Source of the DNA: Candidatus Kapaibacterium sp.
GTDB taxonomy: Bacteria; Bacteroidota; Ignavibacteria; Kapaibacteriales; UBA2268
Assembly: GCA_937995785.1 (NCBI GenBank)
Contig: CALKJQ010000145.1
Span: 1-39,247 of the forward strand
Length of the DNA: 39,247 nt
Reading direction: 5' to 3'
Shown here: piece by piece, positions 19,782 through 28,660 of the stretch
Layout of the letters: each line of letters begins with the position of its first letter
How positions within the stretch are numbered: position 1 is the first letter of the stretch
The notes under the pieces: generated by a model
What the model was told of the DNA's origin: nothing
What the model saw: only the letters and a program-made list of their open reading frames with translations
Databases searched by the model: none
Program-made: the position numbers and the translations under genes

Positions 19782-20102
19782 CTATACTTTGTTTGCTACT
19801 GCACCACGTTCGAATTTTATTCGAGTGTTGTCGCTCACTTGTAAAGTTATTGTTGTTTCGTCGATATCTACAACCGTACCGTGAATTCCAGCACTTGTTA
19901 TAACTCTGTCTCCTCTTTGAATACTTTTAAGCATATTTTGATGTTCCTTCTGACGCTTTTGCTGTGGGCGTATCATCAAAAAATACATTATCAAAATAAC
20001 AGCTGCGAACATTACCAATGTCGATATCAAAGAGCTTGTTCCTCCGCCTTGACCACCGGGTGGAGGAGCTGCTGCATATAGCGTTTGCAAATCAAATATC
20101 AT
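19782..20102 (-). CDS. yajC: Preprotein translocase accessory subunit YajC
   Basis: Single TM followed by MIRPQQKRQKEHQNMLKSIQRGDRVITSAGIHGTVVDIDE. Confidence 0.95.
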   Translation of the reverse strand: MIFDLQTLYAAAPPPGGQGGGTSSLISTLVMFAAVILIMYFLMIRPQQKRQKEHQNMLKSIQRGDRVITSAGIHGTVVDIDETTITLQVSDNTRIKFERGAVANKV

Positions 20103-20239
20103 ATTTTTCTAATTTTTGTTAAACTTGTTTTAATAGTAACTTCAAAATTAATATATTTTGAACAATTATCATTGATATGATTAAAATTTATTAAATGTGG
20201 TTTTATTTTGCTAATTTTGTTAATTATTTGTGGCTTATT

Positions 20240-20740
20240 ATGGATTTTTTGTGGTCACCATGGCGCAAGTCGTATATCGATAAATTTAAAGACCAAAAAC
20301 TAGAAAATAATGAAGAATGCTTTTTCTGTAAAGTTTTGTCTAATCCTGAGGACGAACAAGCTAATTTATTAGTTACAACAAAACAAAGTTGTATCGTTAT
20401 GCTAAATAAATATCCTTATACAAGCGGCCATTTGTTAATTGCTCCAAAGCGTCATATAGCCAATTTTAAAGAGCTAACAGACTCCGAACTTATAGAAATT
20501 TTCCAAACAATCCGCCAATCAACTGAAATATTGGAACAAGTTCTTTCGCCATCGGGTTTTAATATTGGGGTGAACATTGGTAATGTTGCCGGTGCGGGAT
20601 TGCCCGGTCATATTCATTTTCACATCGTTCCTCGGTGGACGGGCGATAAGAACTTTATGTATGTAACGGGCGAAACCAATGTGATTTCCTTTTCGAACGA
20701 AGATATTATGAGAACTATTAAGCCATATTTTAATGAATAA
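20240..20740 (+). CDS. HIT-family hydrolase (Ap4A phosphorylase/FHIT-type)
   Basis: MDFLWSPWRKSYID...CFFCKVL...HLLIAPKRHIANFKELT...GLPGHIHFHIVPRW (HxHxH). Internal ATG 20240 preferred over 20195. Confidence 0.92.
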   Translation: MDFLWSPWRKSYIDKFKDQKLENNEECFFCKVLSNPEDEQANLLVTTKQSCIVMLNKYPYTSGHLLIAPKRHIANFKELTDSELIEIFQTIRQSTEILEQVLSPSGFNIGVNIGNVAGAGLPGHIHFHIVPRWTGDKNFMYVTGETNVISFSNEDIMRTIKPYFNE

Positions 20741-20758
20741 AAGAACACTAACTAAGTT

Positions 20759-20998
20759 GTGAAGAATAAAAGAGAAACCACCAACAAGAAACACGAATTT
20801 CAGAAAAGTATGAGTTTGCTCACATTAGGAACAGAGCTAACTATTCCAATTGTTGTGTTTGCATTGCTTGGTTATTGGGTGGATACAGAATGGGATTCCA
20901 AGCCAACCTGGATGGTAACTGGATTGTTCGTCGGTTTGATTGTTGGTGCATATAATTTTTGGAAAATCATCAGAAAGTTGACAAAAAATGATAAATAA
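20759..20998 (+). CDS. AtpZ/AtpI-like small membrane protein of the ATP synthase operon
   Basis: 79 aa, two TM segments (LTIPIVVFALLGYWVD..., WMVTGLFVGLIVGAYNFWKIIRKL), directly upstream of atpB. Probable GTG start. Confidence 0.75.
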   Translation: MKNKRETTNKKHEFQKSMSLLTLGTELTIPIVVFALLGYWVDTEWDSKPTWMVTGLFVGLIVGAYNFWKIIRKLTKNDK

Positions 20999-21284
20999 AA
21001 TTTCCCCCATCATAGCCGCTTTTTTGATTAATTTAATTCTGACATTGTATTCTCTTAAATCGTATAGCTATTTAGTTGGGATTTCTTGGGATAAATTTGT
21101 TAGGAGATTGGGTGTTACGATTGCAATAAAATTTGTTTTATTGATTATTCTGAGTTTAATTGCTAATTTAATGGTCGATATAGCAAATATATTTTTCGTT
21201 ATGTCCTTTTCGATATTTATGATAATACAAATTACGATAGAAATATGGTATTTAGTAAGATTGAGCAAACAGGTTAAAGAATAA
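20988..21284 (+). CDS. Small multi-TM protein in AtpI position
   Basis: 98 aa highly hydrophobic, overlaps the AtpZ-like CDS by 11 nt, immediately upstream of atpB. Confidence 0.55.
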   Translation: MINKISPIIAAFLINLILTLYSLKSYSYLVGISWDKFVRRLGVTIAIKFVLLIILSLIANLMVDIANIFFVMSFSIFMIIQITIEIWYLVRLSKQVKE

Positions 21285-21349
21285 CTAAAAAAAAATTTAT
21301 ATATCGTTATTTTTTCTTAATTTTGTAAATATTTTACAAGCAAATTCTT

Positions 21350-22387
21350 ATGGCGAATACAACCAATTTAGACAATACTCAATTACAACAAAACCATCAA
21401 ATTAACGAACACGCAACTCATTCTACCGATACTACTGCTCATTCTGATAATCAAGCACACGCCGAAGAAGGCAATGTGATGATTAAAATATTGAGCGAAC
21501 ATTTGTTGGATCATAACTCTTATGATTTCTATGGGGTATTCCATTTTGATTTACCGATAATTTTTTATGATAATGGTTTCCACTTTTATGCAAACAAAAA
21601 AGCAATGGAAGCCGAGGGCACATTCAAAGAAATCCATCACGAATTTGTAAAAGCAGATACGGGGAATCCACCACAGTTGAATCTATCTATAACCTCTTTA
21701 GTGATGTTCCAATGGATTGCAATGTTGCTATTGTTTTTTGGATTTTGGACTGCGGCAAAAAAATATAAAAAAAATCCCGAAAAAGCACCAAGTGGACTAC
21801 AGAATCTAATCGAGACTTTGGCTATTTACGTTCGCGACGAAATTGTTAGACCTAATGTAACCAGCGAAAGCTTAGCAAATAGACTAACCCCTTATTTTAT
21901 ATCGCTATTCTTTTTTATTTTGACAATGAATCTTATGGGATTGATCCCAGGCGGACACTCTCCAACAGGTAATTTAGCTGTAACGGCGGGATTGGCAATC
22001 ACAGCTTATTTTGTTATCAATGGTTCGTCGATACTGCATCAAGGTTTTGGTCATTGGATAAAAGAATTTACTGGGGGTGCACCTTGGGGTATTTGGTTTA
22101 TAATGATACCTATCGAAATATTATCGATGTTCACCAAGCCATTTGCATTAACCGTTCGTCTTTTTGCAAATATGACTGCGGGGCATGCCGTGATATTGAG
22201 TTTAGTAGGTTTAATCTTTTTATTGCAAACATTGGTTGTTGTGCCAATTGTAACTGGTTTCACCTTATTTATCTATAGCTTAGAATTATTAGTTGCGTTC
22301 ATCCAAGCCTATGTGTTTACTATGCTAACAGCAGTATTTGTGGGATTGGCGCAAGGGCATGGCGAACATTCAACAGAACATCATTAA
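21350..22387 (+). CDS. atpB: F0F1 ATP synthase subunit a
   Basis: Subunit a core ...IEILSMFTKPFALTVRLFANMTAGHAVILSLVG..., ...LELLVAFIQAYVFTMLTAVFVGLA; long N-terminal extension. Confidence 0.95.
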   Translation: MANTTNLDNTQLQQNHQINEHATHSTDTTAHSDNQAHAEEGNVMIKILSEHLLDHNSYDFYGVFHFDLPIIFYDNGFHFYANKKAMEAEGTFKEIHHEFVKADTGNPPQLNLSITSLVMFQWIAMLLLFFGFWTAAKKYKKNPEKAPSGLQNLIETLAIYVRDEIVRPNVTSESLANRLTPYFISLFFFILTMNLMGLIPGGHSPTGNLAVTAGLAITAYFVINGSSILHQGFGHWIKEFTGGAPWGIWFIMIPIEILSMFTKPFALTVRLFANMTAGHAVILSLVGLIFLLQTLVVVPIVTGFTLFIYSLELLVAFIQAYVFTMLTAVFVGLAQGHGEHSTEHH

Positions 22388-22419
22388 TTTTTTTATTTAA
22401 TAAATTTAAGGAGTGAATT

Positions 22420-22647
22420 ATGGATCCTAAAGCATTCGCATTTTTGGCAGCCGGTATCGGCGTTGGTTTATCAGTAATTGGTGCAGGTATTGGTATTGGT
22501 AAATTAGCTGCAGCAGCATTGGAAGCAGCTGGTCGCCAACCAGAAGCAACCGGTAAATTGCAAACAATGATGATTATCTCGGCAGCTCTTATTGAAGGTG
22601 TTGCACTTATCGCCGAAATTTTCAGTTTATTGTTCGTGATTTTATAA
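22420..22647 (+). CDS. atpE: F0F1 ATP synthase subunit c
   Basis: 75 aa, two TM, GAGIGIGKLAAAALEAAGRQPEATGKLQTMMIISAALIEGVALIAEIFSLL. Confidence 0.95.
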   Translation: MDPKAFAFLAAGIGVGLSVIGAGIGIGKLAAAALEAAGRQPEATGKLQTMMIISAALIEGVALIAEIFSLLFVIL

Positions 22648-22651
22648 CATT

Positions 22652-22675
22652 TTATTTTCGAGCAATCGAAAATAA
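22652..22675 (+). other. Perfect 10-bp hairpin with GCAA tetraloop just after the atpE stop
   Basis: TTATTTTCGA-GCAA-TCGAAAATAA; starts 5 nt after the TAA stop of atpE. Confidence 0.8.
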
Positions 22676-22694
22676 TAGATTTTTATCCAGAGTG

Positions 22695-22815
22695 ATTGGG
22701 ATAGTCTCGAAAAATCGTGGAACCCGAGTTGATTAAAAATCAATTGTTAATTTCTCAATTTTGCAGAACCGATATCGCACAAAAAAAATTTTTGAGACAT
22801 CCCAATACAACTCGG
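22695..22815 (+). repeat. Interleaved inverted repeats (A-B-A'-B') between atpE and atpF
   Basis: A attgggatagtctcgaaaaat (22695-22715) vs A' aatttttgagacatcccaat (22787-22806); B ccgagttg (22724-22731) vs B' caactcgg (22808-22815). Confidence 0.7.
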
Positions 22816-22933
22816 ATTGAATAACAACCATAAATATAATAATAATTTTGATAATCAAATATTAAATCTTAGATAATTTAATACGGGTTTATCAAAGTTA
22901 TTTATAAACTACGATAATAATAGAGTTACAATT

Positions 22934-23428
22934 ATGGATAAATTAATTTCATTAAATCCTGGTCTGCTAATCTGGACAATTTTTAATTTCCTTATTTTCT
23001 TGTTTTTAATCTTGAAATTTGGATTAAAACCAATGATGAATGCTTTGAAAGCAAGAGAAGATGCTATTTCAAATAATTTGAAAAGTGCGCAAGAAGCAAG
23101 CGAAAAAGCCCAAATTCTATTAAATGAATCCCAAGCAAAATTGCAAGAAACAGCAAAAGAAGTTAATAATTTAATTAGCAAAGGTCGCGAACAAGCAAAC
23201 GAAATCATAAACAATGCAAAAATTGAAGCCGAAAAACTAAGGCAAGAAAGGTTGGACAATGCTGTCCGAGAAATAAAAACTGCTCAGGACAATGCGTTTG
23301 TGCAATTAAAGAATCAGATTGCCGATATGGTTATCCAAGCAACCGAAAAAGTTCTCGAAGAAAAGTTGAACGAAGAAAAAGATATGGAATTAATTAAAAA
23401 GTCAGTTGAAAAATTATCCAAAAATTAA
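22934..23428 (+). CDS. atpF: F0F1 ATP synthase subunit b
   Basis: N-terminal TM (NPGLLIWTIFNFLIFLFLILKFGLKPMMNALKAREDAISNNL) followed by a long charged helix. Confidence 0.93.
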   Translation: MDKLISLNPGLLIWTIFNFLIFLFLILKFGLKPMMNALKAREDAISNNLKSAQEASEKAQILLNESQAKLQETAKEVNNLISKGREQANEIINNAKIEAEKLRQERLDNAVREIKTAQDNAFVQLKNQIADMVIQATEKVLEEKLNEEKDMELIKKSVEKLSKN

Positions 23429-23446
23429 ACCTTAAATCATAATTTT

Positions 23447-23989
23447 ATGACAGACAACAGAATTGCAACCAGATACGCAAACGCTCTAATTTTGATAGCA
23501 AACGACCAGCAACTTACCGACACAGTCTATCAAGATATGAAATTTATCTTTAACACACTCGAAGAATCAAACGATTTGCTTTTGCTTACCAAAAACCCTA
23601 TAATAAAACCCGACAAGAAAAATAAGATTTTTAATGAACTATTTAAAGATAAAGTAAATCAATTAACTTATTCTTTTTTAAGTTTATTAATCAAGAAAGG
23701 TAGAGAAAAAATATTGCATAGCATTTGTGTGAGGTTCTTTGCTCTTTATAATGATCAAAATAACAAGGTATTAGTAGAAATAGCAACTGCTCGCGAAGCT
23801 AATACTGAGATAAAACAATTGATAGAAAGCAAATTATCGGAATGGACCAGCAAAGAAGTAATTGCAAATTACAAAGTGAAACCAGATTTAATAGGCGGCT
23901 TCCAAGCTCGGTTTTCGGACTATATCTACGATGCTTCTATATATCAAAGGTTGCAGTCGTTAAAAGAAGAATTAACAATATTAAATTAG
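23447..23989 (+). CDS. atpH: F0F1 ATP synthase subunit delta
   Basis: [13 protein letters not shown]...; C-terminal [34 protein letters not shown]. Confidence 0.93.
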   Translation: MTDNRIATRYANALILIANDQQLTDTVYQDMKFIFNTLEESNDLLLLTKNPIIKPDKKNKIFNELFKDKVNQLTYSFLSLLIKKGREKILHSICVRFFALYNDQNNKVLVEIATAREANTEIKQLIESKLSEWTSKEVIANYKVKPDLIGGFQARFSDYIYDASIYQRLQSLKEELTILN

Positions 23990-24011
23990 ACAATTAATAA
24001 AGGAAATAAAA

Positions 24012-25556
24012 ATGTACGAATTAAAACCCGAAGAAATTTCGTCGATTTTAAGAAGACAATTATCTGGCTTCGAAAAAGAAGCTGATATTTACGAAGTTGG
24101 CACCGTTCTTCAAGTTGGCGATGGTGTTGCTCAGGTTTATGGTTTACAAAAGGTAATGGCATCCGAATTGGTTGAGTTTCCAAACGACGTAATGGGAATT
24201 ACTCTCAACTTGGAAGAAGATAACGTTGGTGTGATTCTTTTTGGCGAAGACAAGTTGGTGAAGGAAGGCGACACAGTGAAACGAACCGGCCGAATTGCTT
24301 CAGTACCTGTTGGAAATGAATTGCTTGGGCGCGTTGTGAACCCATTGGGCGAACCAATTGATGGCAAAGGCGCGATTAACCACCAACAATACTACCCAAT
24401 CGAAAGAAAAGCTCCGGGCGTTATATTGCGTCAGCCCGTTAAGGAACCACTCCAAACAGGTATTAAGGCTGTTGATGCTATGATACCAATTGGTCGGGGC
24501 CAACGCGAGTTGATTATTGGCGACCGCCAAACTGGTAAAACTGCAATCGCAGTCGATACAATTATTAATCAAAAATTCACCCACACACCCGAAGCAAAAG
24601 AAAATGGTATAGACCCTGTTTATTGTATTTATGTTGCTGTTGGCCAGAAAGCATCGACTGTTGCCCAATTAGTTGCAACATTAGAAGAATATGGAGCAAT
24701 GCAATATACCACTGTTGTTGCGGCAAATGCTTCGGACCCCGCACCATTGCAGTTTCTTGCACCTTACTGCGGATGTTCTATGGGCGAATATTTTCGCGAT
24801 AATGGAAAGCACGCTTTGATTATTTATGATGATTTATCCAAGCATGCCGCTGCTTATCGTCAAGTTTCTTTATTGCTACGTCGTCCTCCTGGACGCGAAG
24901 CTTATCCAGGCGACATTTTTTATCTTCACAGCAGATTATTGGAAAGAGCTGCTAAAATGTCGAACGAAAAAGGATCTGGTTCACTTACGGCTTTACCCGT
25001 TATCGAAACTCAAGCTGGCGACGTTTCGGCTTATATTCCAACTAATGTTATTTCTATTACTGATGGTCAAATTTATCTAGAACCAAACTTGTTCAACGCG
25101 GGGGTTCGTCCTGCAATGAATGTTGGTATTTCGGTGTCGCGCGTTGGCGGTAACGCTCAAATTAAAATTATGAAAAAAATTGCAGGTAAGTTAAAACTCG
25201 AGCACGCTTTATTCCGCGAATTAGAAGCCTTTGCTAAATTTGGTTCGGATTTAGATAAATCCACTCAACAAAAACTTCGACGAGGGTATGTTATTACTGA
25301 AATTTTGAAGCAACCCGTACTTGTTCCCAAACCAGTTGAAGAGCAAATTATTGTATTCTATGCTGCTACTAATGGTTATATGGATAATTTACCGGTAAAT
25401 CAGATTCGTAGATTCGAATCGGAATTAATTGAATTTGTTCGTAACCAAAAAAGTGATTTATTAAAGTCAATACTCAAGATTAAAGAATTGACTAAGGAAA
25501 TTGAAGAAGGAATGAATAACGCTTGCCAAGAATTTTCGAATATTTTCAAGGTATAA
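24012..25556 (+). CDS. atpA: F0F1 ATP synthase subunit alpha
   Basis: Walker [24 protein letters not shown] equivalent, [48 protein letters not shown]. Confidence 0.98.
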   Translation: MYELKPEEISSILRRQLSGFEKEADIYEVGTVLQVGDGVAQVYGLQKVMASELVEFPNDVMGITLNLEEDNVGVILFGEDKLVKEGDTVKRTGRIASVPVGNELLGRVVNPLGEPIDGKGAINHQQYYPIERKAPGVILRQPVKEPLQTGIKAVDAMIPIGRGQRELIIGDRQTGKTAIAVDTIINQKFTHTPEAKENGIDPVYCIYVAVGQKASTVAQLVATLEEYGAMQYTTVVAANASDPAPLQFLAPYCGCSMGEYFRDNGKHALIIYDDLSKHAAAYRQVSLLLRRPPGREAYPGDIFYLHSRLLERAAKMSNEKGSGSLTALPVIETQAGDVSAYIPTNVISITDGQIYLEPNLFNAGVRPAMNVGISVSRVGGNAQIKIMKKIAGKLKLEHALFRELEAFAKFGSDLDKSTQQKLRRGYVITEILKQPVLVPKPVEEQIIVFYAATNGYMDNLPVNQIRRFESELIEFVRNQKSDLLKSILKIKELTKEIEEGMNNACQEFSNIFKV

Positions 25557-25562
25557 TCCGGT

Positions 25563-26522
25563 ATGTACCTACTAACAGGTGGAGCTGGCTTTATTGGCTC
25601 GTGCTTTCTGAAACTTCTTAACGACAAAGGTATCGAAGATGTTATTATTGTCGATAATTTAGGAAGTTCAGAAAAGTGGAAAAATTTATTAGGGAAGAAA
25701 TTTATTAACTATGTTCACAAAAGCAAGTTCTTTGATAAGTTATCTTCATATAAATCCGATACCATTAAAGCAATTTTCCATTTTGGTGCATGCTCGAACA
25801 CAACCGAAAAAAATGCTGACTATCTGATTGATAACAACTATCATTTTAGTTGGGAATTAGCCAAGTACGCAAGGAATAACAATATCCGATTTGTTTATGC
25901 AAGTAGCGCCGCAACCTATGGGCTTGGCGAGAATGGATGTAAGGAAGACAACACTTTTTCTCTTCGTCCATTAAATCCTTACGGTTATTCTAAACTAATA
26001 TTCGACCAAAGAGTGGTTAAAAACAATTTTGATGAAATATTTTTGGGTATTCGGTTCTTTAATGTGTTCGGTCCGAACGAGTATCATAAAGGCGATATGG
26101 CGTCGATGGTTTACAAAGCCTACAACCAAGTTTTATCGCACGGCAAAGTCAGACTTTTCAAATCGCAAAATCCCAATTACAAAGATGGTGATTCAGTTCG
26201 AGATTTTATATATGTCAAAGATGCAATTGAAGCCGTTTGGAGGTTATACGAATCCGAGCAAAATGGAATATATAATTTAGGCACCGGGAAATCACGCTCT
26301 TGGAATGATTTAGCCAAAGCAGTTTTTAATGCAATGAATAAAACCCTAAATATCGAATATTTTGATATGCCACCGCAATTAGCCGACCAATATCAATATT
26401 TTACTCAAGCAGATATGTCCAAATTCCACTCTGCAATACCCGATTTTCAATTTACAAGTTTGGAAGACAGCGTTAGTGATTACATTAATAATTATTTAAA
26501 ACAATCAAATAAATATTTTTAA
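25563..26522 (+). CDS. hldD: ADP-L-glycero-D-manno-heptose-6-epimerase-like NAD(P)-dependent SDR
   Basis: TGGAGFIGS Rossmann motif; IFHFGACSNTTEKNADYLIDNNYHFS; YASSAATYG; YxxxK in PYGYSKLIFDQ; FFNVFGPNEYHKGDMASM. Confidence 0.85.
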   Translation: MYLLTGGAGFIGSCFLKLLNDKGIEDVIIVDNLGSSEKWKNLLGKKFINYVHKSKFFDKLSSYKSDTIKAIFHFGACSNTTEKNADYLIDNNYHFSWELAKYARNNNIRFVYASSAATYGLGENGCKEDNTFSLRPLNPYGYSKLIFDQRVVKNNFDEIFLGIRFFNVFGPNEYHKGDMASMVYKAYNQVLSHGKVRLFKSQNPNYKDGDSVRDFIYVKDAIEAVWRLYESEQNGIYNLGTGKSRSWNDLAKAVFNAMNKTLNIEYFDMPPQLADQYQYFTQADMSKFHSAIPDFQFTSLEDSVSDYINNYLKQSNKYF

Positions 26523-26534
26523 TTAAGGTGAAAA

Positions 26535-27428
26535 ATGGCTACATTAAGAGATATTAAAAGAAGAATAGGTTCGATTATAAGCATCCAAAAGATTACACAA
26601 GCTATGAAAATGGTTGCTACTGCAAAGTTGCGAAAAGCCCAAACCAAAGTTGAAAACGCCCGTCCCTATTTCAACAAATTAGAATCTAGTATCTCTACTA
26701 TTTTATCATCATTAGAAATGGATTTTACTCATCCTTTAATTACTGCCAAGACCGATATTAATAGCTTAGCCTTGATAGTAATTTCTTCGGACAGAGGTAT
26801 GTGCGGTAGCTTCAACACCCACCTGCTTAAAGATGTAACGGCAACAATTGAAAACAAATACAAAGCGGAGTATCCAAATGCAAGGATACAAATAATTCCA
26901 ATTGGAAAAAAAGCCTTATCTTTCTTTAGTAAAACTTCTTATCAAATAATTGACCAATATACTAATATCAACGATAATACCGATTTTACAACAATCAAAT
27001 CAATCATCAGCAAAATTAAAGATGGGTTTATCAACAATCAATTCGACTTGGTTTTTGTTCATAATATGGAATTTTTGAATATTATAAAACAATTGCCGCA
27101 AAGTTACCAATTATTGCCATTCCCATCAACTAATATAAAAAAGACTTCAAGTAGTTTCAATTTAAGTTATATTTTCGAACCCGACAAAAAAGCAATCTTG
27201 AATGAATTAATACCCAAATTAATCGACACTAAGCTATGGAGTTCCATACTCAACTCGATCGCTGCGGAACACGCCGCCCGCCGCGTAGCAATGGACAACG
27301 CTACATCGAATGCTACCGACTTAATAAAGAATCTTAACCTTGTTTATAACAAAGTTCGCCAAGCAAGCATTACCAAAGAAATAATCGAAATTGTATCAGG
27401 AGCAAATGCCTTAAAAGGAAACAGATAA
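26535..27428 (+). CDS. atpG: F0F1 ATP synthase subunit gamma
   Basis: MATLRDIKRRIGSIISIQKITQAMKMVATAKLRKAQ; C-terminal EHAARRVAMDNATSNATDLIKNLNLVYNKVRQASITKEIIEIVSGANAL. Confidence 0.97.
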   Translation: MATLRDIKRRIGSIISIQKITQAMKMVATAKLRKAQTKVENARPYFNKLESSISTILSSLEMDFTHPLITAKTDINSLALIVISSDRGMCGSFNTHLLKDVTATIENKYKAEYPNARIQIIPIGKKALSFFSKTSYQIIDQYTNINDNTDFTTIKSIISKIKDGFINNQFDLVFVHNMEFLNIIKQLPQSYQLLPFPSTNIKKTSSSFNLSYIFEPDKKAILNELIPKLIDTKLWSSILNSIAAEHAARRVAMDNATSNATDLIKNLNLVYNKVRQASITKEIIEIVSGANALKGNR

Positions 27429-27432
27429 ATTA

Positions 27433-27499
27433 TTAAGAATGTGTTAAGAGATTAACAGAAACTTAACATAACTAATATAATTTTGCTTTGTTAAGTTTC
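27433..27499 (+). promoter_or_regulatory. Promoter with Pho-box-like direct repeats and a flanking inverted repeat, upstream of the porin
   Basis: TTAAGA at 27433 and 27444, TTAACA at 27452 and 27463 (11-bp period within each pair); TATAAT at 27476-27481, 18 bp after TTAACA 27452-27457; IR gaaacttaac (27458-27467)/gttaagtttc (27490-27499). Confidence 0.65.
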
Positions 27500-27505
27500 T
27501 TTATT

Positions 27506-28477
27506 ATGAGAAAAGCATTATATTTTATTTATCTATCTGTATTATTGCCATCAATTTTGTATTCACATCCTGAAATCAACGAATTGCCAAACATCGCACT
27601 TACTTTACGAACAAAAGTAGAACAAAATTTAAACAAATCCGATTTGCTTTTTTATGTCAGAAATGCCCGATTTGCATTGCGAGGCAAATTAAACGATTTA
27701 TTTTCCTATAAAGTAGAAATGGATTGGCAAGACGAAGACGAAATAACGATGCTCGATGCATTTATCAGTTTTAAACCATTCAATAATTTTTCGATTACTT
27801 TAGGTCAGCAAAAACAACCTTTTTCGAATGAGTACCAAAAAAACCCATACGACTACGATTTTGCAAATAGAACTTTCATAAATAAAAGGTTATGCAAGGG
27901 ACTTAGGGATATAGGAATAATTGCCGAGTACCGCACAGACTTGGGTATACCAGTTTCCCTACTTGTTGCAGCTTTCAATGGAAATGGAATTAATACTTTA
28001 GAAACAGATTACTCAAAAACCATTAGTTCGAGGATAGATCTTTACCCGTTTGAAGGATATAGACTTTCGTTGTCGGGATTGAAAGGTCGATTAGTAAAAG
28101 ATGAAATCGAGATGTTAAATATATCTACTGAACACAATAGTAAGTATTGGCATTTCGATACAGAAATTGCACAAAAGACATATATTGATAATTCAATTCA
28201 ATATTATGGTTTCTTTACTGTTCTTGGTTATCATTCTTACCACGACAATAAATATTTCGATAAGATAACTTATGCTGTTCGTTGGGAAATGTATAATCGC
28301 GATCCCGATTTGGGAAAGGAGTCACCTCGACGTTTATCGGCTGGTCTAACATTTAATTTGCCAACTAATAAGTTCCAATCTAATATAAGATTCGACTACG
28401 AAAAGTATTTTTATCGAAACAATTCTCCTTCGGGCGAGGATAAGTTCACAATTGAATTTTCGCTAAGAATTAAGTAA
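27506..28477 (+). CDS. Phosphate-selective porin O/P-family outer-membrane protein
   Basis: Signal peptide; RNARFALRGKLNDLFSYKVEMDWQDEDEITMLDAFISFKPFNNFSITLGQQKQPFSNEY; beta-barrel alternation and terminal strand FTIEFSLRIK. ATG 27506 preferred over TTG 27488. Confidence 0.8.
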   Translation: MRKALYFIYLSVLLPSILYSHPEINELPNIALTLRTKVEQNLNKSDLLFYVRNARFALRGKLNDLFSYKVEMDWQDEDEITMLDAFISFKPFNNFSITLGQQKQPFSNEYQKNPYDYDFANRTFINKRLCKGLRDIGIIAEYRTDLGIPVSLLVAAFNGNGINTLETDYSKTISSRIDLYPFEGYRLSLSGLKGRLVKDEIEMLNISTEHNSKYWHFDTEIAQKTYIDNSIQYYGFFTVLGYHSYHDNKYFDKITYAVRWEMYNRDPDLGKESPRRLSAGLTFNLPTNKFQSNIRFDYEKYFYRNNSPSGEDKFTIEFSLRIK

Positions 28478-28660
28478 GCAATCAAACAACAATAACTAAT
28501 ACCACAAAAAGGATTTTTATAGTTTTTCGTCTATATCGCTGTATGAATATTTGGGTATTAAAAAATGATTAGAAAGTCCGGAAATATTGCGAAGGATATT
28601 AAAGATACATATGTGAAACATAGCAATATAGATACTAAAACAGAAAAACAAGGAGAATTA

